From positions 33,970,649 through 34,034,648 of the forward strand of contig NC_090259.1 of assembly GCF_037325665.1 (NCBI RefSeq): a DNA stretch of 64,000 nt, written 5' to 3'. Position 1 is the first letter of the stretch; each line of letters begins with the position of its first letter. Made by a program: the position numbers and the translations under genes. This DNA is from Littorina saxatilis. Lineage: Eukaryota > Mollusca > Gastropoda > Littorinimorpha > Littorinidae. The notes beneath the pieces were generated by a model. The model was not told where the DNA came from, ran no database searches, and was given only the letters and a program-made list of their open reading frames with translations. Below are positions 1 to 11,639 of this stretch, in pieces.

Positions 1-75
1 CACAACAAACACAACAAAAGAGGGAACAGGGAGTACAGATTTCAATGAATTAACTCATAATGCATTCCCACTGTG

Positions 76-396
76 ACCGGCACGGTTGGCCTAGTGGTAA
101 GGCGTCCGCCCCGTGATCGGGAGGTCGTGGGTTCGAACCCCGGCCGGGTCATACCTAAGACTTTAAAATTGGCAATCTAGTGGCTGCTCCGCCTGGCGTC
201 TGGCATTATGGGGTTAGTGCAAGGACTGGTTGGTCCGGTGTCAGAATAATGTGACTGGGTGAGACATGAAGCCTGTGCTGCGACTTCTGTCTTGTGTGCG
301 GCGCACGTTAACTTATATGTCAAAGCAGCACCGCCCTGATATGGCCCTTCGTGGTCGGCTGGGCGTTAAGCAAACAAACAAACAAACAAACACAAG
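76..396 (+). mobile_element. tRNA-headed SINE with AAAC tail
   Basis: The first 75 bases (76-150) look like a tRNA: an A box (TGGCCTAGTGGTAAGG) and a B box (GGTTCGAACCC) are intact. A non-tRNA body follows, ending in (CAAA)n at 371-391. An 11-bp direct repeat, TTCCCACTGTG, lies at 65-75 and 397-407 and is the target-site duplication, so the boundaries are firm. The body resembles conserved central domains of molluscan SINEs. It has no coding capacity and depended on a LINE for movement. Confidence 0.88.
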
Positions 397-426
397 TTCC
401 CACTGTGCACAAAAGGCCCCCAGGGT

Positions 427-615
427 GTTGATTTTGGTATGTGTCTAAGTGGAATCTTACAACGTATAACTATAACTGTCTGGCTAGATCCAAGATCCTA
501 CTCCCAGATAAAAAGAATGAAAGGACATGATATGCTAGTTCTTCCCGTTCAAAACGATTCTGTTGACCTTTTTTTGATCTAGTCAGACTCCACTTAGACA
601 CATACCAAATTCAAC
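427..615. mobile_element. Short inverted-repeat element (MITE-like)
   Basis: About 28 bases at 427-455 recur inverted at 587-615; the shared core is GGTATGTGTCTAAGTGGA. There is no coding capacity. The arm also resembles 49,800-49,876, in the right arm of the TTAA-type element there, which suggests a related family. No target-site duplication was found. Confidence 0.5.
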
Positions 616-1396
616 TTCAGAGTGCGAAGGTTAAATGAATTAATTTATTTACGGACATTCGTGTCGTTACTGACACTATAGTGTCAAATTCCGAAATTAA
701 ATCATTACAACAGTTCACACTCTGCACAGGCCAGATCCGAGACTTCCCCCCCGGACAACATTTTAAATTATTTCAAAAAGATCAAGATTGTTTAACCAGA
801 TTTGAAGTAACAAGCGTGAAAAAGATATGATATTTGTTAGAACCTTCTTAACTTTACTGGGATAGACCTAAATGTAAATAGTTTCAAACACGGAGACCAC
901 CACCATGACAGGAAACAAAATGGAATCGGTCCAGAATAGCCAAATAGGTTGAAGGGACATGAAAACCCAACCAACCAACCAACCAACCAACCAACCAACC
1001 AACCAATGGCAAAGAACGCAGCCATGCTGTCGATTGTCTATATATATGTGAGAGTAAAAGGATGCTTTTATTGCACCTGAATGCATGCACAAAATTTAAT
1101 ATGGAACAGTGAACATTCCCTTATTCGCGGGAAAACGGTACCTTCAAATAAACATCCATAATTCACTGTCCACTGGTTGAAAAAAAGCACTATCAGTGTT
1201 GTTCCTGGACACAGAGGACAATTGGTCAGTTGGACCTGGATTCAAAATATATATATGTGTACAAATAGCCACACAAAAATGGTTGTGTCAAAGACATCCC
1301 GCGTGTCAAAACTATCGGACATTCGACCGGTCTGGAGTCAGAACAATGCGTCAGGTCAAAAAGTATGACTGAAAACCGAGGGCTTGGAACATCAAT
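616..1396. other. Intergenic stretch with AACC microsatellite
   Basis: No gene is seen. (CCAA)n occupies about 967-1006. A partial copy of the 60-bp repeat found downstream lies near 1168-1196. Confidence 0.6.
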
Positions 1397-1800
1397 GCAC
1401 TATACCTGAGAATGAAGTGTTTGGGGTACTCGCTCAGTCCACTGGTTGAAAGAAAAGCACTATACCTAAGAATGAAGTGTTTGGCGTACTCGCTCAGTCC
1501 ACTGGTTGAAAGAAAAGCACTATACCTAAGAATGCAGTGTTTGGGGTACTCGCTCAGTCCACTGGTTGAAAGAAAAGCACTATACCTGAGAATGCAGTGT
1601 TTGGGGTACTCGCTCAGGGTCCACTGGTTGAAAGAAAAGCACTATTTCTGAGAATCAAGTGTTTGGGGTACTCGCTCAGTCCACTAGTTGAAGATAAGCA
1701 CTATACCTGAGAATAAAGTGTGTGGGGTACTCGCTCAGTCCACTGGTTGAAAGAAAAGCACTATACCTGAGAATGAAGTGTTTGGGGTACTCGCTCAGGG
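1397..1800. repeat. 60-bp tandem repeat, about 7 copies
   Basis: Near-identical 60-base units containing ACTGGTTGAAAGAAAAGCAC follow each other, with small indels in the fifth and sixth copies. Because 60 is divisible by three, the array reads as a 20-residue repeat in one frame. I regard that as an artefact, not a gene. Confidence 0.92.
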
Positions 1801-1871
1801 TCACCATGGCAGCTGTGGGGATTCGGGTTCCACCGCGACCTCTGCTGCTCCCGTCGTTGCTGCTGTTGTCA

Positions 1872-2153
1872 TCAGTTGTGTCGGCGTTGTGGGGTGTGTT
1901 GGTGTTGTTGGTGTTGTGGTTTCTCTGCCTCGCTGACAGCTGGTACCGACGCTTGAGACATTCCATGGCGTGACGCCTCAAGGCCGGTAGCGTCAGTCTG
2001 TGACAAAGCCAGAAGCACATCATCTCCAGGGATTGGGTACACATTTTCGTGAATCGGACAACACGAATCGGACATTTCACCGACTTCATGAATTTCAACA
2101 GGACATCTTACGGGACCGACATTGTGGTCATACACATCATCGTCTGCTAGCAA
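1872..2153 (-). CDS. Possible terminal exon of an unidentified host gene
   Basis: An open minus-strand frame of up to 93 codons has protein-like, acidic composition (ADDDVYDHNVGPV near its start, VYPIPGDDVLLALSQTD in the middle). It ends in a Gln/His-rich tail and a stop at 1872. It is bounded on the left by the 60-bp tandem array. A TAG acceptor candidate lies near 2150 but has a weak pyrimidine tract. No domain is recognised. It could equally be chance; the CAA-rich end inflates openness in several frames. Confidence 0.25.
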   Translation of the reverse strand: MLADDDVYDHNVGPVRCPVEIHEVGEMSDSCCPIHENVYPIPGDDVLLALSQTDATGLEASRHGMSQASVPAVSEAEKPQHQQHQHTPQRRHN

Positions 2154-2266
2154 CTCTTCTCTCTATCAGTTGCCGATTAACTGGATCAGTTATTGTTGGA
2201 AATACATTGCTGTGTCTGTGACGGTTGTGTGTGGTTTACACATTTTGCCTAGTGTGCTCTGGAGTA

Positions 2267-2856
2267 CAGGGTGACCCAAAAAAAAGAGTACCCAAACAAA
2301 ACATTATAAATTGAACAAAAATAAAGCAATCTTCATAAAATTTATTTACACACACAAGTAGCCTCTGCATGATTTGCACAGAAAATTTTAGCGTTCTAGC
2401 TTGTCTTTCAGGAACGTTATGCTCATTCTACAGAACATGCTCCAAACGCCGCTGCAGGCAAACTTGAACTCGCCGCGCAAAGTTATCAATCACCCGCACA
2501 CACTCCTGTTGCGAGATTCCGCGAATGGTTGTTGTGATGGCTCTCTTGAGTTCTGTGATTGTCTGTGGGTTGTTCCTGTAGATGTTGTCTTTCAGGAACC
2601 CCCAAAGATAGAAATCGCGCTGACCGAAGTGTCTCTGGAACTGTACTTGCACATCTCTGTATGATTTTGTGCGAAAATAGGTCTCTATGCAAAACGTCCG
2701 TTGATCATTAGTATATAGTTCATTGTGAGAACAGCTTTTATTTCATCCAACCATGCAGTGGATTAGCTTGACTCACCTCAAAAAGAAAGAAAAAAAAGTT
2801 AAAATTGACAAAGTTATTCAATTTTGTTTGGGTACTCTTCTTTTTGGGTCACCCTG
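2267..2856 (-). mobile_element. Internally deleted mariner/Tc1-type transposon
   Basis: Inverted ends starting CAGGGTGACCCAAAAA, about 35 bp long, are flanked by TA at 2265-2266 and 2857-2858, the TA target duplication of this superfamily. On the minus strand, 2652-2428 encodes the conserved C-terminus of a mariner-like transposase (FYLWGFLKDNIY, then NPQTITELK and ECVRVIDNFARRVQ). The helix-turn-helix and most of the catalytic DDE core are gone: the element is 590 bp against roughly 1.3 kb for whole relatives. It is non-autonomous. Confidence 0.88.
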
Positions 2857-2858
2857 TA

Positions 2859-3634
2859 CATATACCTGCACAATTCTGTCAAGGCCCATATCCGTGTGAT
2901 CTAAATTGAAAGCAATTACTGTAAGCGCTGTGACCGATGCAAATTTAATCGGACTCTGTCCGCCTTCTACAAAGTATAATAGGAAAACAAACAAAAAGCA
3001 AACACCTATCCCCAAGGCACGTGACAGGGATGACGCTTTATTTCCCCCCATAATTAAGTTAGTTGGCTTGTTGGTTGGTTGTTGGACAGCTACAGCTGCT
3101 ATCCTAATTTATGAACTCTATCTACGACTGTTCAGCTTTTGTTTGTTTGTTTGTTTGTTTGTTTGTTGCAGTTCATCCCTGATTGAATAGAATGATATGA
3201 TATGAAAGATGCTATTGTCGCTTCTTTAGAAGTTATAAGCAAGGAAAGCCGTCGCCGTATTATATTTCTCAATATACACTGTCCACAAACAGACAAGTCT
3301 ATGACTATCCAGTCGAGCTTCAGCACACAAGAGGGTTGATAAACGCTTCCTTGGAAACCAACAGCAACAGTCTGCAACCTTCCTTTGAGGAATTGTTTGA
3401 TTATAGCACACACTACGTTTCGCTTTCGGGCAGGAACGATCGATAACCAGTGATTTCATTAGCTTCCGGCTGTTATCTCCCTTCTCTAAGACCATTGATT
3501 GAATGATTTGAGAGCCAGGTTCTGACGGAAAAAAGGCAGACAGGGTGTTTATCGGGCTTGCGGCTGCGGCTATTGTAAAATTAATGCAAAATCACTTGGT
3601 GGTGGTTTGGTGGTGCTTAATTTGACTCTGTGCC
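2859..3634. other. Non-coding stretch
   Basis: No gene or element is recognised apart from a (TTTG)n microsatellite at about 3139-3166. Confidence 0.6.
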
Positions 3635-3757
3635 TATCTCTCTCTTTGTCTGTCTGTCTCTCTTTCTCTTGCTTGCACACACACACTCGCACGCACGCAC
3701 GCACGCACGCACAAACACACACACACACACACACACACACGCACGCACGCACGCATG

Positions 3758-3788
<31 letters not shown>

Positions 3789-3949
3789 ACACGCGCACGC
3801 ACGCATGCACACACACACACATGCACACACGGAGAAAGAAAGAAAGAGAGAGAGGGAGAGAGATATAGAGAGAAAGAGATATATATATATATATATATGC
3901 GCACGCATACACGCACACATTGAGAGAGATAGCGATGGAAAGAGACAGT

Positions 3950-3982
<33 letters not shown>

Positions 3983-4026
3983 GGACTGACACAAACACAC
4001 ACACACACACACACACACACGCACGT
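3635..4026. repeat. Compound microsatellite
   Basis: (CA)n, (GCAC)n, (GA)n, (TA)n, (GACA)n and (CA)n tracts succeed each other. All long open frames here are low-complexity artefacts. Confidence 0.97.
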
Positions 4027-4385
4027 CTTTAACCCCCCCCCTCCCCTCTCTTCCCCAACACATACACTCTGTTTTCCTAATATCAAAAATAACCTTTAAA
4101 TAACCTTCACACTCATTCCTCCACTTGATGACATTCAAAATCGAATACAAGGGAGGTAATTACATTGTACAGACAAAGGGAGCGTATCGCAGATGAATTA
4201 ATCATGCTGTGTCCGCTTCATCCACCAATTGGTTTAGCTTTGAATGCTGCTAATCTGAAGGATTATCGTGCTTCGTGGTCTTATCCCAAGTGATAGCCTG
4301 GCCGGTTCAGAGACGGTGAGCCGAACATTTGTCACCGGAAGGAGTGTGCCTTTAAACTACCATATCATTGAACAGTTAGTTAACA

Positions 4386-4421
<36 letters not shown>

Positions 4422-4479
4422 CAGACAGTTGTATTTTTTACACAAATCAAAAATCAAACGAAGGATAGCACGCGCGCGG

Positions 4480-4575
<96 letters not shown>

Positions 4576-4576
4576 C
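4386..4576. repeat. GACA and CA microsatellites
   Basis: (GACA)n occupies about 4386-4428 and (CA)n about 4480-4575, separated by about 50 bases of unique sequence. Confidence 0.95.
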
Positions 4577-6730
4577 AATTCCGGATTAAAAATATACATA
4601 CAATGACAGAAGGATCTTCTTCACTATCCAGACGCACAACTGAAGAGAAAAACATTCACCAGACTGTCTACACTCCCCATATTAGTCTTTCGTCTCAGAC
4701 CCACGGAAAGCGTTGCACAAGACGGGTAGGTCAGTCCAGCCCGGGTATGACCAGGTCTGTCATCAAACTTTTACACCTCAGGAACATTAGCACACGATAT
4801 GTACAGATCATGACTCTGGCCTGAGATTATGACGTCAGAATAATTATTTCGTCACCTATCTACCTAGAAACTGGTGTTTCAGCTGAAGATGGGGAAAAGC
4901 CACGAACCCCGACACTTTTCGGTGGATGTATTGCAACCTCTCAACACCTTGAAAAGATTACTTCAATATCGCAGAAATAAAGTGAAGTAAGCGATTTAAG
5001 TAAAACACAGTTGTATGGAACCGGTTTCCTTTGTACCCGAAAGAAACATTCAAAACAAGCATATGGCTTTCATTTTCATTTTTTATCATTTCAATTTTTA
5101 TATTTCTCTCACGAGTATGTAACCTAGCTTTACACGGTGTAAGAAAGAGATGAATTCAATAATAAAAAAATAAAAAATCAATCAGTAGTGTTGACTGTAT
5201 GAAACCATATTTTGCTCATGGAATATATATAAAGGTTAAATTCCCGTTGATGGCTCGCATAGTATTATTAGATTCATGTCTCGACAGTGCGTAATAATAT
5301 GAATGACGTCGACCCCGGCAAAGCCTCGAGTGACGTCATTCATATTCTTACGTGTAATGTTGACATGAATAAAATACGTAAGAGTCGTCAGCGCAGATGT
5401 GATCTTTACACGCTGTAAAACAAAATGAATTTCATAACCATACTTTCTTTTTACCAAAAGGAAATGGCAGAAACCGGGTTTTGCTTTTGGTACACAAAGA
5501 CAATATGTAAGAACACGTGTGACGTCACTCTCGGGGAAGCCTCGAGCCTTTTTCATATTGCCGTCCGATTGAGACATGTTAAACATGCATACGAACGATC
5601 AGCGCTGAGGTAACCTACATTATATTGCAAGAAAAATTCCACAAATCAGACTTACCTTTTTTCATCAGGACATTACAGAAAAGCCTGTTACGCTATTAAG
5701 ATACACAGTTTGCATTCCCGCTTCTCTTTGTCGCAGATAAGGATATAAACAGTCAAAACATTTAAACAACTATCCAACAGATGTCTACACATACCTTTAG
5801 TATTGCCAGCCAAACGAAACTTTATACCGTTTTTCAGTACGCATCTCCCTCCAAAATGTAATTAATATTTCGCGTGATCACGTTCTGGAGCTTTTTTTGC
5901 ATGGGACGATGCCGGAACGATCACGTGTGTTGTATGTCAAAATGGAACCAAATAGCATGTTTTACCATTTTCTTTCGTCATCAAACACAATTTCTTGACG
6001 CAATATAAAGAATTCTCTGTCTCGTCGAGACTAATGGACTTCCATGTAGGCTTTTGACATAATTAGTTCACGTGAGGGGGTAGATGATCAAGTCTTACGC
6101 TGTCCCGCCTGATAATAGGCCTAACATTTATTCGTACAAATATTGCAGTTTTCGACTCCTTGCAAGAAGGCCAATGAAACTTGGTATTATTTCAAATGGA
6201 TAGGCTAGATGGCTGAGGCATGACTGAAAGCCTTAGGTGCTCCGTGCTAAGTCGGTCTACTTAAGCCTGACGGTAAGCTAAAGAGAGAACAGCTGCCAAG
6301 CACAAAATGAAACTTTTTTGCAAGAAAACAAGCTAGTTACCATGAGTTAAGCATGAAACAAAAAGAGGTCCATGTTAGGGGCCCTTCCCCAATATCATTG
6401 AGAATAAAGTTGCGAATACGTACAGTTTTGCTTCGCCTTGCCTTACTTCGTCCTTGTTTGCCTTGTTTTGATTGCTGACGCACAGTGCACTTTTAAACAA
6501 GCAGCGATAGCAGCTTCCACTGCCGGAAATGGCGTTTGACATGCCAGAAACGCATGGGGACATTCATTGACAGTAGCCTACTTATGCCTAATTGACGTCA
6601 GCTTGCAGTGTTCCCCCGACTTGTTCAACCGGTCTTTCAATCACTATTGATCATTTTGCTCTCTCTCCCTTTCTTTTTAAACCCCTTGCCCCTTCTGCTT
6701 TCCCCCCCTACCTCCTCCGCCCCACTCATC
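4577..6730. other. Non-coding stretch with TGACGTCA motifs
   Basis: No convincing gene is seen. Full TGACGTCA palindromes (CRE-type) occur near 5331 and 5521, with a half-match near 5305. The segments around them repeat each other (GCCTCGAG follows both), and 5130-5165 resembles 5403-5438. This suggests a decayed duplication rather than a proven regulatory region. Confidence 0.4.
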
Positions 6731-6946
6731 ACACACGACACACACGCGCACAGACACTCTTCCGGTGTTCAACGTTCTCTTTTTCGTCATGTTCGTTTGG
6801 CATGTGATAGCCTTTTGAAACATTGAACCACGGGAAGGAGGGAGATCGTTTGTTTGATAGAAAAGGAATGATTGCCGGGCTAGACAAGTTGTGTGTTGGT
6901 TGTGCGTGCGTGTGTTGGGGTAGGGGTAGGGGGAGCTGGGAGGGAA

Positions 6947-7002
<56 letters not shown>

Positions 7003-7032
7003 TGTGTGTTTGGGTGTGTGTGTACGTGCGTA

Positions 7033-7071
<39 letters not shown>

Positions 7072-7220
7072 GTGCGTGCGTGTGTGTGTGTTTGCGTGTG
7101 TGTGTACGTGTGTGTGCGTGTGTGTGTGTGGGTGCGTGCGGGCGTGCGTGTGTGTGTGTGTGCGTGTGCCATGTGTGTGTGTGTGTGTGTGTGTGCCGTG
7201 TGTGTGTGTGTATGTGTGCT
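6731..7220. repeat. TG/GCGT microsatellite
   Basis: Continuous (TG)n with interspersed GCGT units covers about 6950-7220, after a short CA/pyrimidine-rich lead. It yields spurious Cys-Val frames on one strand and Thr-His frames on the other. Confidence 0.95.
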
Positions 7221-7472
7221 TCCAGCCAACTTCGAGCGTCCTTTTCCAAATCAACATCAAGCTCTGATACCTCGGCGGCTGAAAGATCGAATGTATAAAT
7301 CAAATGATTTGACTTTTCTGCAATTTAAAAAAGAGTTGCCAAATTCGTGTAGCGACTCATCGATACGAGGTTTGAAATTGAGCGGTAGCCACATTAATCC
7401 GATTTAAGCCCACAAGACTGTTACCTTTGGAGTATTTCGAATGACATAATATACCTAAATCAACATTACACC

Positions 7473-7502
7473 AAAGAGTGTATCCCTGGGGATACACTCT
7501 TT
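7473..7502. repeat. Perfect 14-bp hairpin
   Basis: AAAGAGTGTATCCC is followed, after a 2-base centre (TG), by its exact reverse complement. No flanking element was recognised. Confidence 0.8.
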
Positions 7503-8486
7503 GATTACACCATCAGTGACTTGAATACAGAAACTACAGGCAGGATCAGGGTATTTCTCATGGATCTCATCAATTTTGCGCGACATTGCGCAAGTGTAAC
7601 TTTACAATTAAGGGGTTAATTTGTCCAGTCTTTTGAGTCTAGCAAATATTTTCACAGTTGTGCATGAACTTCAGTTCGTCATTCTACAACGTTTCGAGTC
7701 TGTAGATAAAATGGTCCGACATTTACCTTTTCTCCAAAATATGATCCAAATTACACCTCCGAAATTGTCAATGGCACGACAGCTTTCCTGTCTAGAGATT
7801 GCCCTGAACCTAGCTGCATGTAACTGCTTTCTTCAGGTCTTCGATGATTCAGGGGGTAAAGGGGGTATTTGAGTATACTCAAACATTCAGATAATCTAAA
7901 AGGTAAAAGTCTGGAGGGTTTAATTTAGGCAAGTATTGCTACCGATCAATGTCAACCCTCGTTCTGTTGAGTCAATGGCCGAATTTGGAAACTTTTTTTG
8001 AAATTGTACAAAAGTCAGACCATTTGACCTAAAACATTGTCACTTCGTGGAATGCTCATTCATAGACTTAAGTTAATTTCCCCCATATATAAAGGAATTC
8101 GGTCAACAGATGTAGAAATAATTAGCATTTGTAAGGGTTGCATTTTTGTGTGGTCACCCTGTAGCAACCTTTCTCACTGCAATCTTTTCTCTCTTTTTTT
8201 TTGCTACGACAAAAAAAGAAAAGAATTACGGTTGGTTTGTGGGATTATTGACACAGAGAATCATTTGCAATAAATGACTGTTAACATTAAAAATTTACAT
8301 TACTAGACATATGGTTTAACTCACGTGAGTGTTGAATAGTAGTAAAACGTTCAATAAAATAACTTTTTCGTTTTTAGATTCTCCATTTTCGAACGACAGT
8401 AGTCTGTCTGTTTCTGACTTTTTTAAAGACAGAGATGGAAATTACAATACGCCAGCAGAATAATATGCACAAAATAGGCTAGACAA
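7503..8486. other. Non-coding AT-rich stretch
   Basis: Nothing is recognised beyond poly(T) and poly(A) tracts. The stretch lies immediately downstream of the minus-strand gene ending at 8591. Confidence 0.5.
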
Positions 8487-8492
8487 TTTATT
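8487..8492 (-). terminator. AATAAA polyadenylation signal
   Basis: AATAAA on the minus strand lies about 100 bases past the TAA stop at 8591. It supports 8591-8637 as the terminal coding exon of the gene described next. Confidence 0.6.
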
Positions 8493-8590
8493 GCGCCACA
8501 AAACACCTCAAGCTAAAGTGGGCCAGTAAATATCTTGAGTACCAAGGTAACAAGCGATGCACACGCAAGCCAAACACGATTTCACAGGTG

Positions 8591-9283
8591 TTAATTGGCC
8601 TTCGATTTCTTTCTTGTGTAGCAAGGGGGTGACCTGAAAAACATGATGGAGTAAGTGAAGCGTGGAAATATGAATGCGACGAAGCGTGAAGGGCAAATGA
8701 AAGGCACTAATTGTGATGTTTCTAAAAAAAAAACCAAGGGTGCAATAAGTTCGACTGACAAGGTCGCATGTATAAAAATAAAAGCAGAAAATATAAACCA
8801 TACAACAACAAAACAACACAAAGCAAAGAAAAAATAACAACAACAACAACATCAACATACACATACCCATACACAAATACATACACATACACATACCCAT
8901 ACACAAATACATACACATACACATGCGCACAGAATAAAACAAAGAAAAGCAAGCAAACTGAACCAAGCACAACAAAACAAAACAACCAACCCACCAAACA
9001 AACAAAAACAAAAAACATCAACATATCGTACCAAAACCATTATTACCTTGCGCGACTCTTCTTTCTCTTCTTGTTTTTCGTCATGTCACTGCAAAACACA
9101 AAGCAGGATGCATTTCACTTCAAAGAATTCAAGTTCACATTTATTCAAAAGCGTTACATGATTTGTGACGACGAAGAACCACACTATACCACCACATCAT
9201 ATGCACCCATCATCTTCTTCTTCTTGTTCCTTTCTTTAAACGTCGATGTATGTTCATTCATGATCGTAGTGCCTGTCTGTCTG

Positions 9284-9314
<31 letters not shown>

Positions 9315-9622
9315 GTCTGTCTGTCTGTCTGTGTCTGTCTGTGTCTGTCTGTCTGTGTCTGTCTGTCTGTGTCTGTCTGTCTGTCTGTGTCTGTCTGTCT
9401 GTCTGTGTCTGTCTGTCTGTCTGTGTCTGTCTGTCTGTCTGTCTGTGTCTGTCTGTCTGTGTCTGTTTTGTCAGTCTGTCTGTCTGTCTGTGTCTGTCTG
9501 TCTGTGTCTGTCTGTCTGTCTGTCTGTCTGTGTCTGTCTGTCTGTGTCTGTGTCTGTGTCTGTCTCTCTGTCTCTGTCTGTCTCTGTCTGTCTCTGTCTG
9601 TGTCTCTCTGTCTCTGTCTCTC

Positions 9623-9656
<34 letters not shown>

Positions 9657-11396
9657 GCTTGTCTTATCCTGTTTCGTCATGTCCTTCACACACACACCCT
9701 CCGAGTCCCCCACCCTCTCTCTTTCATTCCAAAACCCATCCACCCCAACGACCCAATACATCGTCCCCCCCCCCCCCCCCAACACACGCACATTTTTCAT
9801 ACTCACATAGTAGTACCCACGACACACTCCTCAAACTCCTCCTTCTCCTCCTCCTTTTCCTCCTCTTCCTCCTCCTCCTTCATCCTCTCGCCTGCCATGG
9901 AAGGGTGGCGCACCATCAGTGACGCAATCGTGGATCCAGGAGCAATCCTCGTCACATGCTGGTCGGGGTCTCTGGACAAAAGTCTGGCGAATGCACCAGG
10001 CCTGGTCTGATACATCCTGAGGAATGGGTGGACCGGGTGGGAATCCACCCCGTTTCCCCCGTCCCTGGGTGGCTCGGAGGGGAGAACTAGCTTTCTGGAT
10101 GCGGATCCATAGTTGCTAGACCTTCCTCTTGCCGGGTGGGCTTCATCGGGGTATTGTTCCACCCAGGGTAGAGAGTGATGGTTTGAGTGGGGGTAGTAGG
10201 GGTGGGGATGATAGATACTCGACCTTCCACTTGTCGGGAGGTCTTCTTCGGGGTATTGTTCCACCCGGGTTAGAGGGTGAGTGTGTGAGTGGGGGTAGTA
10301 GGGGTGGGGGTGATAGGTACTGGACCTTCTACTTGCCGGGTGGGCTTCGTCGGGTTGCTGTTCCACCCGGGGTAGATGGTGAGGGTTTGAGTTGAGGTAA
10401 GGGTGGGCATGATAGTTACTGGACCTTCCACTAGCCGGGATCAGGGGTAGGGAGTGAGGTTGTGGTTGTGAATGAGTGTGAGTGTTGGGATGGTAGTTAG
10501 TCGAGCTCCAACTTGCTAGATAGGCTTCATCGGGGTGCCGGTCTACCTGCGATAGAGAATGCGGGTTGGGGCGTGGGTGGGAGTTGAGGTTGGAGTACGG
10601 CTGGGTTTGAGACCAAGGTTCAGAGTTGGAGTGAAGATGAGAGTTAAAGCTGCGTTGAGGGAGGGAGAGAGCTTGGGAGTCAGCGTGGGGGTTGGAGTCT
10701 GAGAGCTGATCGACGGTGCTGCCCACCCCGGGTAGCTGGACCTTGTTGCTGATGTTCACAGCGTCCAGGGCGGAGTCTTTGCTGTGACCAAGAGGAGTGA
10801 TCCTCGTGACGTCAAGGTTCAGCCTCAAGGCTTCCTTCTCTCTCCTTCTACTCCTCCCAGGACTGCTGCGTTCGGTGCTGTCCGGCCCGCCCTGGTTCAA
10901 CGGACTCTGCGCGACCTTCTGGTGCTCACCAAGAAGGGCTCTGTTCCACACGGGCGTGACTGTACGCGTGTACACCTTCCCTGACGTCACCAACTCTGAC
11001 GCGTTGGCCGCTGTGACGTAGAACCGTGCCCTAGGGTCAAGGTCACGCAGCAGAGATTTGGCGTTTTTGTGACTGTAAGAAGACTTGTGGTGGATTTGAG
11101 GAAGACGGAACTCAACAGGCGAGGAACATGGAGCTTCGGTTGGTGTTATACCCGCTTCGCTGACTCGTTGGTACTGCTTCCAGGCCTTTTGCTCCATCGT
11201 GTCCTCCCCCGCGCCGCCAAGCGGAGCTTGCTGGGAAGTCTGGCATTCCCACAAGGCTGTGCTGGTAGATGACGTCAGTTCCGGTGTTAGGGTGAAGGTG
11301 GAGGAGACGCCATGACCGGAAGTCTGCAGCTGAGGGAGGTAGGACATGAAGACGTCACTGTAGCTCCCAGTGTAACTGATGGCGGGCACAGAGGGC
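8591..11396 (-). CDS. Unidentified low-complexity repeat protein, two 3' exons
   Basis: The large exon 11396-9807 (1,590 bases, about 529 residues) starts after a TTCCAG acceptor and ends at a strong GTGAGT donor. The donor phase fits the exon 8637-8591, which follows a TTTTTCAG acceptor and adds a short basic tail ending KKSKAN and a stop. The protein has an N-terminal unique part, a basic Ser/Arg patch ([11 protein letters not shown]), and then about five imperfect repeats of 35-40 residues built on [11 protein letters not shown] and [12 protein letters not shown] conserved-looking segment ([18 protein letters not shown]) and an acidic Glu run follow. No domain, signal peptide or membrane span is recognised. 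Upstream exons lie beyond 11396 and were not found. The GC-rich codon use differs from the AT-rich surroundings, which argues for a real host gene. Confidence 0.62.
8640..9271. other. Intron with A-rich and CATA repeats
   Basis: Part of the inferred intron 8638-9806. It contains A-rich sequence with a 24-bp unit (ACACATACCCATACACAAAT) repeated near 8858-8925. No exon is seen. Confidence 0.5.
9272..9780. repeat. CTGT microsatellite, CT tract and poly(C)
   Basis: (CTGT)n with CTGTGT variants covers about 9272-9610, (CT)n about 9610-9656 and a C run about 9766-9780. All lie in the intron of the gene at 8591-11396. Confidence 0.95.
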
Positions 11397-11591
11397 CTGG
11401 AATTGCATAAAAGTTTTAAAAAAATGTTGGAGTTTATGTACGGCCGGGGATCTTTAAAGCGGTACGAAAACCCCTTAATCGTTTCTAATGACACACATTT
11501 TTGACAAAACAAGAAAACATACGTACCCAGCACGTATACCCGAAAACTGAGTACAGCTGCCTTAAAACTGCCATACACGTAATAACCCATC

Positions 11592-11638
11592 CGAGTGTAA
11601 ATGGGAGTTGCAGCCCATGAACGCAGAATGAGAAAAAT
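11592..11638 (+). mobile_element. 3' fragment of the shared-body SINE family
   Basis: About 45 bases (GAGTGTAAATGGGAGTT, then CAGCCCATGAACG) match the 3' end of the SINEs at 12.9, 54.8 and 58.0 kb. The head and most of the body are missing. Confidence 0.6.
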
Positions 11639-11639
11639 T

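Noticed and set aside
76-150. tRNA gene (also heads at 13.2, 53.7, 55.2 and 58.0 kb)
   Set aside because: Each is joined to a SINE body, and most are bracketed by a target duplication. None is a free-standing tRNA gene.
1412-1651. Protein with 20-residue repeats (KCLGYSLSPLVERKALYLR)
   Set aside because: The 60-bp tandem array is divisible by three; the sequence has no other gene features.
3607-4032. Long Thr/His, Cys/Val and Leu/Ser reading frames in microsatellites (also 6.7-7.4, 9.2-10.0, 15.0-15.4, 17.5-17.8, 24.6-24.9, 63.4-63.8 kb)
   Set aside because: They are homopolymeric translations of di-, tri- and tetranucleotide repeats.
5280-5600. Large inverted repeat around 5.3-5.6 kb
   Set aside because: On closer reading the two halves match as diverged direct repeats over short segments, not as a foldback.
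10129-11272. Plus-strand frames opposite the 595-codon minus-strand frame
   Set aside because: They are shadows of the repeat-coding exon; only the minus-strand frame has consistent splice phase and a polyadenylation signal.
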